Of a DNA stretch of 56,935 nt, positions 8,248 to 18,194 are shown piece by piece (the stretch's first letter is position 1; every line of letters begins with the position of its first letter). This DNA comes from Fervidifonticultor_A octavus_A. Lineage in GTDB: Bacteria; Sysuimicrobiota; Sysuimicrobiia; Sysuimicrobiales; Humicultoraceae. Below the pieces are notes generated by a model. It did not search any database and was not told the DNA's origin. It saw nothing but the letters and a program-made list of their open reading frames with translations. The stretch spans positions 1 to 56,935 of the forward strand of contig JAVKID010000005.1 in assembly GCA_031459655.1 (NCBI GenBank). Reading direction: 5' to 3'. Position numbers and translations under genes: made by a program.

Positions 8248-9155
8248 CAGGTCCGCTGCAGCACGGCGGCCAGGTCGGCCGGCGTGTTGTCCTCAGAGCG
8301 CACCGCGAGCGAGGCCGCCTCGGCGGCCAGGTGCGCGGTGCGGTCGGGTTCCATCCCGGCCAGGTGCGCGTGCGCCGCCACCGCAGCCACGGCATCTCCG
8401 GCTCCGGTGGGATCCACGACTTCAACCTCCCGGGCCGGCGCGAAGGCTTCCTCCTGCGCCGTAACGATGCCGACCCCGCTCCTGCCCTGCGTGATCACCA
8501 CGCACGCCACGCCATCGGTGAGCAGGGCGGCCGCCAGCGCCTGCCAGCTCAGGGTCGGTGGGAGTCCGGTCAGCGCCAGCGCCTCGGCGCGGTTGCAGAC
8601 CACGACGGCGGCTCCTGGGAGCACGGGTCTCAGGCGCGGCGCTTTCGCCGGCGAGGTGGCCAGCAGGACCCGCGGACGCTCGCCGACCATGGCCGCCAGC
8701 GCGCGCTGCGCCGTCTCGGACAGGTTGGCGTCGCTGATCACCAGAGCCGCCGTCTCCACGAGCGGCCGCCAGGCCCCCAGGTCGTCGACGGCGAGATTCT
8801 CAATGCCACCCGCATCGGCCACGCACCAGGCCTCGCCGTCCGGCGGTCCCACGGAGACGAACAGCCCGGTCCGGGCTGTCCGCCTGACGTGCCCGACCTC
8901 CACGCCGGCCGCCGACGTCACCTGGAGCAGCCAGTCGCCGAGCGGGTCGGTCCCCACGGCGGACAGCAGCGCGACGCGGTGCCCCAGGCGCGCCAGGTCC
9001 ACGGCGACGTTGCGGCCGGATCCGCCGGGTAGGATCCTGACGGTCCCGGGCAGCGACACCCCCGGCGTCCAGCCCGCGCGCGCCGTGGCGCGCACATCCA
9101 CCAGCGCACCGCCCACCACAACGATCTGCCCGCGCTCCAGCGGATCCGGGCTCAT
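8247..9155 (-). CDS. psuK: PfkB-family kinase, probable pseudouridine kinase
   Basis: A 302-residue ribokinase/PfkB kinase with the N-terminal signature GGSGRNVAVDLARLG and the C-terminal signature DPTGAGDAVAAV, whose Asp is the catalytic base. Sequence alone does not fix the sugar substrate. Its direct coupling to psuG (one-base overlap) makes pseudouridine the best guess; the reaction would give pseudouridine 5'-phosphate for PsuG. The ATG at 9155 overlaps the stop of the MBL hydrolase gene (ATGA). Alternatives are other ribonucleoside or ribose-type kinases, which also occur in this family. Confidence 0.85.
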   Translation of the reverse strand: MSPDPLERGQIVVVGGALVDVRATARAGWTPGVSLPGTVRILPGGSGRNVAVDLARLGHRVALLSAVGTDPLGDWLLQVTSAAGVEVGHVRRTARTGLFVSVGPPDGEAWCVADAGGIENLAVDDLGAWRPLVETAALVISDANLSETAQRALAAMVGERPRVLLATSPAKAPRLRPVLPGAAVVVCNRAEALALTGLPPTLSWQALAAALLTDGVACVVITQGRSGVGIVTAQEEAFAPAREVEVVDPTGAGDAVAAVAAHAHLAGMEPDRTAHLAAEAASLAVRSEDNTPADLAAVLQRT

Positions 9156-9985
9156 GCCGTCCCCCTGCCAGCCCGGGGCAAGCCACCCGCAAGCCGCAGG
9201 GCCTCAGTGACGAGGTGCTGCTTGGCGAAGTCTCCTCCGGTCACCCAGCGCAGGAGGCCCTCGCGTCCCAGCACCTGGCGCCGAATCTGCGCGGGTGACC
9301 GGCCCGCGGCCGCCAGTTCCCAGACGCGGGCGCAGAGGCCCTCCCAGTAGGCCAGCTTCGCCGCCAGCGCCCGCTGGCCATCATCGATCACCGCGCCGAA
9401 GCTGCAGAACGGCCGCCGGACGGGCAGCGCCGCGACGCGGCGCAGCGACGCCAGACTCTCGCCCAGGCGTTCGTCCCGGCGCAGGTACTTCACCCGCTCG
9501 CCCAGGTACAGGTCGGCCCCGAACAGCCATCCCGCGCGCTCCTCGAACAGGACCACCTGGTCAGGGCTGTGCCCCGGGGCATGGATCACGCGAAACGTGT
9601 AGCGGTCGGTGCTGATCTCTTCCCCCAGCGGTTCGGGATCGCAGGGAGGCGGGGTGCCCCACACGACCCTCCGGTAGAGCGAAAGATGCGGATCCGGATG
9701 GCGCAGGCGCTCGATCCCCAGGGGGTGGATCCTGGCCCGCAGGCCCGCGCGGGCTGCGAGCGCGGCGTTGCCGCCCACGTGGTCCTCGTGGTGATGGGTG
9801 TTGACAACCTGCCTGACCGCATCGCCGTCCAGCGCTGCAGCGAACTCCTCCGTGGTGTGCGCGCACCCGGTGTCGATCAACAGGCCGTCCACGTGGAAGG
9901 CGCAGACCCAGTACAGCGGCTGGCCGAGGGCCGCGCGCGCCATGCGGAACTGCGTCACCGGGCCGAAGGACCTGATGCGGACCAC
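9152..9985 (-). CDS. MBL-fold metallo-hydrolase in nucleoside operon
   Basis: A 277-residue metallo-beta-lactamase-fold hydrolase with the zinc motif HHHEDH at residues 64-69 (HxHxDH), a further metal His in IHAPGHSPD and Asp in LFGADLYLG. Members of this type hydrolyse diverse esters, thioesters or lactones, so the substrate is unknown. The start is GTG 9985, just after the permease stop, with AGAAGG about seven bases upstream. The reading frame stays open far upstream across the permease gene, but that part is an antisense-like composite and not protein. It is wedged between a nucleoside permease gene and psuK with overlap or near-overlap on both sides, which ties it to nucleoside uptake or breakdown. 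Confidence 0.85.
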   Translation of the reverse strand: MVRIRSFGPVTQFRMARAALGQPLYWVCAFHVDGLLIDTGCAHTTEEFAAALDGDAVRQVVNTHHHEDHVGGNAALAARAGLRARIHPLGIERLRHPDPHLSLYRRVVWGTPPPCDPEPLGEEISTDRYTFRVIHAPGHSPDQVVLFEERAGWLFGADLYLGERVKYLRRDERLGESLASLRRVAALPVRRPFCSFGAVIDDGQRALAAKLAYWEGLCARVWELAAAGRSPAQIRRQVLGREGLLRWVTGGDFAKQHLVTEALRLAGGLPRAGRGTA

Positions 9986-9987
9986 GA

Positions 9988-10965
<978 letters not shown>

Positions 10966-10967
10966 CG

Positions 10968-12110
10968 CTAGCCCCCTTCCGCCACCGCGGCGATCGGGGA
11001 TCCACCCGACGCGCGCTCCGCCTCGCGCTTGCGTTGGACCCGCACGTACCGTGTGAGCAGCTCGTAAGCGACGACGATCGCCAGGATGATGACCGCCTGG
11101 AGAATGGTGATGACCTCGCGGGGGACGCCGGCGAAGACCTGGACGCCCTGGGCCCCGCGGTCCAGGAATCCGAAGAGCCAGGCCGCCGGGATGATCCCCA
11201 GCGGGTGGTTGCGGGCCAGCAGCGCGACTGAGATGCCGGCGAAGCCCAGCCCCTTGGGGAAGTCGATGTCGAAGTAGCCGAAGAAGCCCAGAATGTCGGA
11301 CAGGCCGACCAGGCCGGCGACGGCGCCCGCGGTCATGAACATCACGAACCGGACCCGGTCCAGGCTGATCCCCGCCGCCTCGGCGGCGCCGGGGTTCAAG
11401 GCGACGGCCCGCACCTCATAGCCGAACCGGCTGCGGGCCAGCACATAGGCGGCCCCAGCGCACATCACCACCCCCACCACCAGGAACCAGTTCAGCGCCG
11501 AGTGCTCGGGGATCTCCAGGCCGAGCCGCTGCAGCAGCGGCCCCAGCAGGGGCATCCGCGCGCTATCGTGGAACAGCGGCGTCCGGACGCGGGGCGTCCC
11601 CGCCTGCGTCGGATCGCGGAAGACGTCGGCGAGCAGGTAGAGGACCAGCGCTCCGGCGATGTAGTTCATCATGATCGTCGTGATGACCTCGTGGGCGCCG
11701 CGCCGGAGCTTGAGGGCGATGGGCACGAAGGCCCATAGCGCCCCGGCGGCCGCGCCGGCCAGCACCGCCAGGGGCAGGTGGACGGCCGCCGGCAGGCCGC
11801 CGATGGAGAACCCCACCCACGCCGCGGCGAACGCGCCGACGTAGTACTGTCCCTCAACCCCGATGTTCCACACGGAGGCGCGGAACGAGAGCGCCACCGC
11901 CAGGCCGGAGAAGAGCAGCGGCGTGGCCTTGAACCAGATCGCCGCCAGGCTGTCGATGCGCATGAGACTGAAGCGCACCATGATGGCGTACACCTCGAGC
12001 GGGTTCTGCCCGAGGGCGAGAATGATCCCGGCCGCGACCAGGGCTCCCACCAGAATGGCGATCAGCGGGGCGAAGACCTGGAGGAGGCCCAGCCGGACGC
12101 GCGCGCTCAT
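10968..12110 (-). CDS. Nucleoside ABC transporter permease (NupP/YufP type)
   Basis: The first permease of the importer, 380 residues, with about eight to ten hydrophobic segments and the family motif ASVWNIGVEGQYYVGAF near residue 80-95. A positively charged C-terminal tail (RVQKRREAERASGG) would face the cytoplasm. The ATG at 12110 overlaps the ATPase gene stop by four bases. The two permeases are paralogous in fold but differ in length, as is usual in this family. No anomalies are seen. Confidence 0.92.
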   Translation of the reverse strand: MSARVRLGLLQVFAPLIAILVGALVAAGIILALGQNPLEVYAIMVRFSLMRIDSLAAIWFKATPLLFSGLAVALSFRASVWNIGVEGQYYVGAFAAAWVGFSIGGLPAAVHLPLAVLAGAAAGALWAFVPIALKLRRGAHEVITTIMMNYIAGALVLYLLADVFRDPTQAGTPRVRTPLFHDSARMPLLGPLLQRLGLEIPEHSALNWFLVVGVVMCAGAAYVLARSRFGYEVRAVALNPGAAEAAGISLDRVRFVMFMTAGAVAGLVGLSDILGFFGYFDIDFPKGLGFAGISVALLARNHPLGIIPAAWLFGFLDRGAQGVQVFAGVPREVITILQAVIILAIVVAYELLTRYVRVQRKREAERASGGSPIAAVAEGG

Positions 12111-13630
12111 GCGGACGACCCGACGCGCGCGGTGCCGGTCATAGAGAGCCCGATCTCGCGGGGCGTGCTGGCCCCGCGGGGGAACTCGGCAACGATCTGC
12201 CCGGCGTGGATGACTCCGATGCGGTCGGCCAGCGAGAGGATCTCGTCCAGCATGGCGGAGACCAGCAGGACCGCCATGCCGGCCGCCCGCGCCTCCAGGA
12301 TCTGGCGCCGGACGAACTCGGTGGCGCCGATGTCCAGCCCGCGCGTGGGCTGGGCGGCCACGAGCACCCGGGGGGCAAACCCGAACTCCCGGGCCACCAC
12401 AACCTTCTGCTGGTTGCCCCCGGACAGCGCCAGGACCGGGGTCCGCAGGGACGGGGTCCGGACGTCGAAGCGCGCTACCCGGTCGGCGGCGAACCGGATG
12501 GCCGCCGCCCGGTCGAGGAAGGCACCGCGGCCGAACTCCGCCCGCACGTGATGGCCCAGGATGAGGTTCTCCCAGACCTCCATGGGCAGGACAAGGCCGC
12601 GACGGTGGCGGTCCTCGGGAATGTGGGCCACGCCGAGCAGCCGGATACCGCGCGGGCCGGTCTGCGTGACGTCCTGCCCGGCAATGCGCAACCGGCCCGA
12701 GACGAACGGCCGCAGGCCGACCAGCGCTTCGACCAGTTCGGACTGCCCGTTGCCCTCCACCCCGGCGAGCCCGTAGATCTCCCCCGCGCGCACCGCCAAC
12801 GACACCCCGCGCACCGCCGGCCGGCCGCGGCTACCCATGACCACGGCGTCGTCCACCTGGAGCCGGGCCTCGCCCGGCGTCACGTCCGCGACGGGGAGAT
12901 CCATCAGCACCGGGCGGCCCACCATCATCTCGGCGATCTGGGCCTTGGTGGCCACCGCGGCAGCCAGCGTGCCAACCACGCGCCCGGCCCGCAGGACGGT
13001 GATCCGGTCGGCGATCGCCAGCACCTCTTCCAGGATGTGGCTGATGAAGACGACGGTCTTGCCCTCCGCTCGCAGCCGGCGCAGGTTGGCGAAGAGGTCG
13101 TCCACCTCCTGGGGGGTGAGCACGGCGGTCGGCTCGTCGAGGATCAGCACCTCGGCGCCCCGGTAGAGGACCTTGATGATCTCGACCCGCTGCTGCTCGC
13201 CCACCGATAGCCCCCAGACGTCGGCATCGGGGTCGACCGCCAGGCCGTACTGCTCGACCAGCCCGGCGATGCGAGCGCGGGCCCGGGCCAGGTCCAGCCG
13301 GCCCGCGCGGGCGGGCTCGGACCCTAGGATCACGTTCTCGGCGACGGTGAACCGCGGGATCAGCATGAAGTGCTGGTGGACCATGCCGATCCCCAGCGCG
13401 ATGGCGGCACGGGGAGAGTCGAGCACGACGGGACGACCGCGCACGGTGATCGAGCCCTCGTCGGGCTGGTAGAGTCCGTAGAGGATCTTCATCAGGGTGG
13501 ACTTGCCGGCCCCGTTCTCGCCGACCAGCGCATGGATTTCCCCGGGCGCGATCGCCAGCGAGATCCGGTCGTTGGCCACCACGCCGGGAAAGCGCTTGGT
13601 GATCCCGTGCAGTGCGACGATCGAGGCCAT
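12107..13630 (-). CDS. Nucleoside ABC transporter dual ATPase (NupO/YufO type)
   Basis: A 507-residue tandem ATPase energising the nucleoside importer. The first nucleotide-binding domain has an intact Walker A (GENGAGKST) and signature LSVGEQQRVEI. The second half has a degenerate Walker A region (VEGNGQSEL) and a good signature (LSGGNQQKVVVAREF), the asymmetry normal for sugar/nucleoside import ATPases. It follows the binding-protein gene after 41 bases that contain a strong hairpin, and overlaps the first permease gene by four bases. Confidence 0.93.
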   Translation of the reverse strand: MASIVALHGITKRFPGVVANDRISLAIAPGEIHALVGENGAGKSTLMKILYGLYQPDEGSITVRGRPVVLDSPRAAIALGIGMVHQHFMLIPRFTVAENVILGSEPARAGRLDLARARARIAGLVEQYGLAVDPDADVWGLSVGEQQRVEIIKVLYRGAEVLILDEPTAVLTPQEVDDLFANLRRLRAEGKTVVFISHILEEVLAIADRITVLRAGRVVGTLAAAVATKAQIAEMMVGRPVLMDLPVADVTPGEARLQVDDAVVMGSRGRPAVRGVSLAVRAGEIYGLAGVEGNGQSELVEALVGLRPFVSGRLRIAGQDVTQTGPRGIRLLGVAHIPEDRHRRGLVLPMEVWENLILGHHVRAEFGRGAFLDRAAAIRFAADRVARFDVRTPSLRTPVLALSGGNQQKVVVAREFGFAPRVLVAAQPTRGLDIGATEFVRRQILEARAAGMAVLLVSAMLDEILSLADRIGVIHAGQIVAEFPRGASTPREIGLSMTGTARVGSSA

Positions 13631-13638
13631 GCGCTGTG

Positions 13639-13664
13639 GCGGGGGCGACGGCCGCCGCCCCCGC
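13639..13664 (-). terminator. Intercistronic GC hairpin behind binding-protein gene
   Basis: A 9-bp perfect stem (13639-13647 with 13656-13664) encloses an 8-base loop, eight bases after the stop of the binding-protein gene and directly before the ATPase gene. There is no U-tract. Such hairpins commonly cap the binding-protein mRNA against 3' decay or partly stop transcription, so that more binding protein than ATPase is made. That role is inference. Confidence 0.6.
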
Positions 13665-13671
13665 GGGTCGG

Positions 13672-14733
13672 CTACTTCAGCGCCTTGATGAAGGCTTCGA
13701 GCTGCTTGCGGTCGGATGGGACCTTGATCTTCCCGGCGATGATGTCTTTCTTGAGGGCCTCCAGGCGCGGGATGATGTCCTTGATCATCTCGCGGTTGTA
13801 GTCGTTGACCGCGTACCCGACGCCGCCCTCTCTGAGCCCGAAACTCCGGACCCCGGCCCGGTAGCGCCCGTTCACCAGGTCCTTGATGGTCTCGTAGACG
13901 GCCACGTCGACCCGCTTCATCATGCTGGTCAGGATCTGCGCCCGCTGGTCCGGTTTGGCGGTCAGCGACTGGTCCGCGTCCACGCCGATGGCCAGTTTCT
14001 TCTTGGCCACCGCGGCCTCGAAGACGCCGATCCCGGTGCCGCCGGAGGCATGGTAGATGATGTCGGCGCCCCGGTCGTACTGGGCCGTGGCCAGCTCCTT
14101 TCCCTTGACCGGATCGCGGAACGCCTCGCCGGTGGTCCCGGCGTAGTCCGAGAACACCTCGATGGACGGCCTGACGTACTTCGCGCCCGCGATGTAGCCC
14201 GCCTCGAACTTCTCGATCAGGGGGATCTTCATGCCGCCCACAAACCCGATCTTCCCGGTCTTGGACTTCAGGGCGGCGGCCGCGCCCACCAGGAACGAGC
14301 CCTCGTGCTCGTTGAACAGCAGGCTGACGACGTTGGGTTCCTTGTCGATGAAACCGTCCACGATCCCGAACTTCACGCCGCGGAAGGCCCTGGCCACCCG
14401 CGTGATGCTGTCGGTGAACAGGAACCCGATGCCGAAGATCAGGTCGTACTTCTCCCCGGCCAGCAGCCGCAGCAGTTCCTCCCGGTTCTCGCCGCCGGCG
14501 GTGGGTTCCAGGTCCTTAACGTCGACTCGGTCCTTGAAGTCCTTCTGGGCCCGCGAGAGGCCCTCATAGGCCATGTCGTTGAACGAGAGATCGCCGCGCC
14601 CCCCGACGTCGTAGACCATCCCGATGCGCAGCTTCTTGGCCTGAGCCGATACCGGCGCCGGCCCGATGGACCAGACCAGGCCCGCCAGCACCATCACGGC
14701 CGCCGTCGCCGCACGCAACGCGACGCGCTTCAT
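13672..14733 (-). CDS. BMP-family nucleoside-binding protein
   Basis: Extracytoplasmic substrate-binding protein, 353 residues from ATG 14733. It has a signal peptide of about 30 residues (KRVALRAA, hydrophobic core, then APVSAQA) and the BMP hallmark VGGRGDLSFNDMAYEG near residue 45-60. BMP/Med proteins of this type bind nucleosides. No cysteine follows the hydrophobic core, so unlike Gram-positive relatives it should not be a lipoprotein. GTG 14742 is an alternative start but would place GGGG against the start codon, whereas ATG 14733 has GAGGGG about seven bases upstream. It heads the operon that continues through the ATPase, permeases, MBL hydrolase, psuK and psuG. Confidence 0.92.
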   Translation of the reverse strand: MKRVALRAATAAVMVLAGLVWSIGPAPVSAQAKKLRIGMVYDVGGRGDLSFNDMAYEGLSRAQKDFKDRVDVKDLEPTAGGENREELLRLLAGEKYDLIFGIGFLFTDSITRVARAFRGVKFGIVDGFIDKEPNVVSLLFNEHEGSFLVGAAAALKSKTGKIGFVGGMKIPLIEKFEAGYIAGAKYVRPSIEVFSDYAGTTGEAFRDPVKGKELATAQYDRGADIIYHASGGTGIGVFEAAVAKKKLAIGVDADQSLTAKPDQRAQILTSMMKRVDVAVYETIKDLVNGRYRAGVRSFGLREGGVGYAVNDYNREMIKDIIPRLEALKKDIIAGKIKVPSDRKQLEAFIKALK

Positions 14734-14805
14734 CCCTCTCACCCCTCTCAGTGGCGAACGTGGTGCAGGGTGTACTTCTGGCCGGGCGGAGGCGAGTCCT
14801 TTGGA

Positions 14806-17214
14806 TCACTTCGAGGCGGTCGGCTTCCGCCGCAGCATCCGTTCCAGTTCGTCCAGTCCGATGAGGACCTCGCGGGGATTGCTGCCCTGGACCGGCCCGA
14901 CGACGCCTCGGGCCTCCAGCTCGTCGATCAGGCGCGCGGCGGTGACATAGCCGATGCGCATCTTGCGCTGCAGGAGGGAGACCGACCCGTACCCGGAGCG
15001 GACCACCAACCGTGCCGCCTCGATGAGCCGTTCGCTGTCCTCGGCCTCATCGGGCGTCGTAGACTGCTGGGCTTCGACCAGCTGCGCGTCGTAGACCGGC
15101 CGGCCTTGCCGCCGCCACCACTCCACCACCGCCCGGATCTCGTCGTCGCCGATGTACGCCCCCTGCGCACGGATCGGGCGCGCCGCGCCCAGCGGCAGGA
15201 AGAGCATGTCGCCCCGCCCGAGCAACTTCTCCGCCCCCGGCATGTCGATGACCACCCGGCTGTCCACCTGGCTGGAGACGGCGAACGCCAGGCGCGATGG
15301 GATGTTGGCCTTGATGAGCCCGGTGATGACGTCCACCGAGGGCCGCTGGGTGGCCACCACCAGGTGGATGCCGGTGGCGCGGGTCATCTGCGCCAGCCGG
15401 CAGATGATGTCCTCGAAGTCGGCCGGGGCCACCATCATCAGGTCGGCCAGCTCGTCGATGATGATGACGATGTAGTACAGGGGGTCGACGTCTGCCAGCT
15501 GGTTGTAGCTCTGGATGTTGCGCGCGCCGGCCTGCGCGAACCGCTCGAACCGCTGCTCCATGACCCGGAGCATGTCCTTGAGGACGCTGGCCGCCTGGCG
15601 CGGGTTGGTCACCACCGGGGTCAGCAGGTGTGGGATCTCGTTGTAGTCGGTGAGCTCGACCCGCTTGGGGTCGATCATGACGAACCGCACCTGCCGCGGC
15701 GTGCTGCGGAAGAGCAGGCTGGCGATCATCGCGTTGAGGGCGACCGACTTCCCCGACCCCGTGGCGCCGGCGATCAGCAGGTGGGGCATCTCGGTGAGGT
15801 CTGCCACGATGGGGTGGCCGGCGATGTCCTTGCCGATCCCCACCACCAGCGGCGAGGTCGCCTTCTGGAAGATCTCCGAGGTCAGGATCTCGCGGAGGTG
15901 CACCAGGCTCGCGCGCTGGTTGGGGATCTCGATGCCCACCGCCGACTTCCCCGGGATCGGCGCTTCGATCCGGACGCTCTGCGCCGCCAGGTTGAGGGCG
16001 ATGTCCTGGGTCAGGCTGGTGATCTTCTGGACCCTGACCCCCGGCTCGGGCTGGACCTCGAAGCGCGTGACCACGGGGCCCACTTCCCAGTGCACGACCC
16101 GGACCTTCACCCCAAAACTCTCCAGGGTCTGCTCCAGGGCCCGGGCGGTCTCCGCCGGGTCGATCCGGGCCTTCGTCCGTGACGTCCCGGCGTCCCCCAG
16201 CACTGACAGCGCCGGCAGGCGGTAGTCTGCATCCTCAAAAGCCAGACGCGCCTGGCCGCCCTCGGGAGCAGGCTTGGAGGAGGACAGCCGGGCCCGGCGG
16301 CGGTCCTGGGTCGGAAGCCCGCCAGGAGAGGGCTGGAGGCCCTCTGGTCCGACTTCCAGGGGCTCCCGGGCCGACGGGGCGGATTCAGCGTCCCCCTCAT
16401 TCGCCTCTGTGAACCTGGGGGCCTCCAGCGGGCTCCCAAGGAGCGGTCCCAGCCCCGCCCGGGCACCTGCGGGGACAGGCAGCGGCTCGGCCGTGGCCTG
16501 GCGCTGCCAGGAGGGGCGGCGGCGGTCCGCCAGGCGGCTCGCCCAGGATGCGGCGGCCGCGCCAAGGCGGGCCAGGCCTCGACCAGCCGCGCGCAGGCCA
16601 CCTGCGGTGGCTGGCATGGTATCCGCCCAGAGCCGCTGCGCCCATTGCCCCGTCAGCCTGGCCAGGAGTAGGAGTCCCCTCGCCAGCAGCACCAGCAGGA
16701 GGAGGATCCCCCTGCCGACGGCTCTCAGCCCTGCGCCCAGAGAGGCCACGGTCACGCCGGTCAGCAGCCCCAGGCCGGTCGCGGCCAGGATCCCGATGAT
16801 CACCCACATCCCCGGCCTGCCGAGCAGGCTGGCCGCCGCCCAGGTCAACCCCGCGCCCACCAGCCCGGCGCCGGCCCCGGCCTGTCCGACGGCCAGCAGG
16901 TCCCCCGAGACCATTCGCGCATGCACCGCCATCAGCGCCGAGACGGCGACCAGTAGGAGTCCGCCTGCGCGTCGGGTGAACCGCGCCCGTTCGCCCGCAG
17001 CCACGAGGACCGTCCCGGCCAGGAACAGGCAGACCGGGACGGCTGCCGCCGCGACCCCGAAGAGGCGGCGCTGCCAGGCGGCCAGGAGGACCGGGATGCC
17101 CGTCGCGCCCGGCAGGTACGAGATCGCGAGCAACACGCCGGCCAGGGCGAGCGCCAGGCCGGCGGCTGGCTTCCGGCTGTGGGAAGACTTGTCGCGTCCG
17201 CGTCGGCTGGACAC
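14806..17214 (-). CDS. ftsK: FtsK/SpoIIIE DNA translocase
   Basis: Septal DNA translocase of 802 residues. The N-terminal part has several transmembrane segments (within about residues 15-190), then a low-complexity Arg/Pro-rich linker, and the RecA-like motor beginning around 350, with Walker A GATGSGKS near 480. The last 65 residues are the winged-helix gamma domain that reads polar chromosome signals (LLQRKMRIGYVTAARLIDELE). The start is GTG 17214, six bases from the uppP stop, with GAGGT upstream; the ATG at 17313 inside uppP is rejected. It lies downstream of uppP, which suggests joint transcription of division and wall functions. Confidence 0.95.
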   Translation of the reverse strand: MSSRRGRDKSSHSRKPAAGLALALAGVLLAISYLPGATGIPVLLAAWQRRLFGVAAAAVPVCLFLAGTVLVAAGERARFTRRAGGLLLVAVSALMAVHARMVSGDLLAVGQAGAGAGLVGAGLTWAAASLLGRPGMWVIIGILAATGLGLLTGVTVASLGAGLRAVGRGILLLLVLLARGLLLLARLTGQWAQRLWADTMPATAGGLRAAGRGLARLGAAAASWASRLADRRRPSWQRQATAEPLPVPAGARAGLGPLLGSPLEAPRFTEANEGDAESAPSAREPLEVGPEGLQPSPGGLPTQDRRRARLSSSKPAPEGGQARLAFEDADYRLPALSVLGDAGTSRTKARIDPAETARALEQTLESFGVKVRVVHWEVGPVVTRFEVQPEPGVRVQKITSLTQDIALNLAAQSVRIEAPIPGKSAVGIEIPNQRASLVHLREILTSEIFQKATSPLVVGIGKDIAGHPIVADLTEMPHLLIAGATGSGKSVALNAMIASLLFRSTPRQVRFVMIDPKRVELTDYNEIPHLLTPVVTNPRQAASVLKDMLRVMEQRFERFAQAGARNIQSYNQLADVDPLYYIVIIIDELADLMMVAPADFEDIICRLAQMTRATGIHLVVATQRPSVDVITGLIKANIPSRLAFAVSSQVDSRVVIDMPGAEKLLGRGDMLFLPLGAARPIRAQGAYIGDDEIRAVVEWWRRQGRPVYDAQLVEAQQSTTPDEAEDSERLIEAARLVVRSGYGSVSLLQRKMRIGYVTAARLIDELEARGVVGPVQGSNPREVLIGLDELERMLRRKPTASK

Positions 17215-17219
17215 GCCTG

Positions 17220-18026
17220 CTACCTCGCCGTGGCCAGCACCACGAGGCCGACCGCCCAGCAGTAGAGACTCATGTAGAGCAGCCGCCCGCGCCGGACGAT
17301 CTCCAGCAGCCATCGGATCGCCAGCGCTCCGAAGATGGCGGCCGTGATGGCGCCCGCCAGCAGTTGGAGCGGCGCGTAGCCCAACTGGACCGCCTCACCG
17401 GCGTCCTTCATCGCGAAGGCGCCGGCCCCCAGGATCGCGGGGATGGCCATGAGGAAGGAGAGCCTGGCGGCCTCGGTCCGGCGCAGGCCCGATCCGATGC
17501 CCGCCACGATGGTGGCCCCGGAGCGCGAGATGCCCGGAATGATCGCCGCGGCCTGCGCGAGGCCCATCACGACACCGTCCCGCAGCGTGGCCTCTCCCGC
17601 GGCCCGCTGTCCGCGTTCGCGGCCGGCCAGGAGGATCAACCCGGTCACCATGAGTTGGTAGGCGGTCCCGCGGACCGACAGGAACGTCTGCTCAAGCGGC
17701 CCGGCGAACGCCAGGCCCAGCGCGCCGGTGAGGGCGGTCGCCACCAGGATGACCGCCGCCATGCGACCGTCGGGATTGGCCGCGCCGCGGAACACAGAGG
17801 CGGGGCGGGCGATCACAGCAGGCAGGGCCCGCAGCAGCCGAACAACGTCCGGCCAGAACATGAGGATCGCCGCCGCGGCGGTGCCCAGGTGCAGCACCGC
17901 TTCCAGCACGAGCCCGGGCCGCGGAATACCCAGGTAGTGCTCGACGAAGAGCAGGTGGGCGCTGCTGCTAATGGGGAGGAACTCGGTCAGCCCCTGGACG
18001 AGACCGAGGACGACGAGGTCCAGCAC
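17220..18026 (-). CDS. uppP: Undecaprenyl-diphosphatase
   Basis: UppP/BacA removes the terminal phosphate of undecaprenyl diphosphate to recycle the lipid carrier of peptidoglycan synthesis. The 268-residue multi-pass protein shows the two active-site motifs: GLTEFLPISSSAHL at about 12-25 and PGISRSGAT at about 164-172. The start is GTG 18026 with AGGAGC eight bases upstream. A possible sigma70 promoter lies at 18088-18116. ftsK follows immediately. Confidence 0.95.
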   Translation of the reverse strand: MLDLVVLGLVQGLTEFLPISSSAHLLFVEHYLGIPRPGLVLEAVLHLGTAAAAILMFWPDVVRLLRALPAVIARPASVFRGAANPDGRMAAVILVATALTGALGLAFAGPLEQTFLSVRGTAYQLMVTGLILLAGRERGQRAAGEATLRDGVVMGLAQAAAIIPGISRSGATIVAGIGSGLRRTEAARLSFLMAIPAILGAGAFAMKDAGEAVQLGYAPLQLLAGAITAAIFGALAIRWLLEIVRRGRLLYMSLYCWAVGLVVLATAR

Positions 18027-18087
18027 GGTGCCGCTCCTGCGTCTGCTGCGTCGAAGTGCCCGATGTCCGCCATGCCGCTATTGACCC

Positions 18088-18116
18088 ATCGTACAGACGT
18101 TCGACAGCCCTGGCCA
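18088..18116 (-). promoter_or_regulatory. Possible sigma70 promoter for uppP-ftsK
   Basis: On the minus strand TGGCCA (18116-18111), a 17-base spacer and TACGAT (18093-18088) precede uppP by about 60 bases. The -10 is identical to that proposed for the 6S RNA gene in this window. The -35 matches the consensus at four of six positions, so this is a tentative call. The rest of the 168-base gap between uppP and the beta-lactamase-fold gene shows nothing else I can name. Confidence 0.4.
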
Positions 18117-18194
18117 TTGCCCTGCTCCGCCGGGATGGCCAGGGATAGACGCGTGCACCCATCGGGTTCGACAGGCACGGGCGCGGGCCTGCGT

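Noticed and set aside
13612..16182. 856-residue plus-strand open frame
   Set aside because: It is the complement of the BMP binding-protein and ftsK genes and has His/Asp-rich shadow composition typical of high-GC antisense frames.
18155..18180. tRNA T-arm-like GGGTTCGACAGGC
   Set aside because: No acceptor, D or anticodon arm can be built around it.
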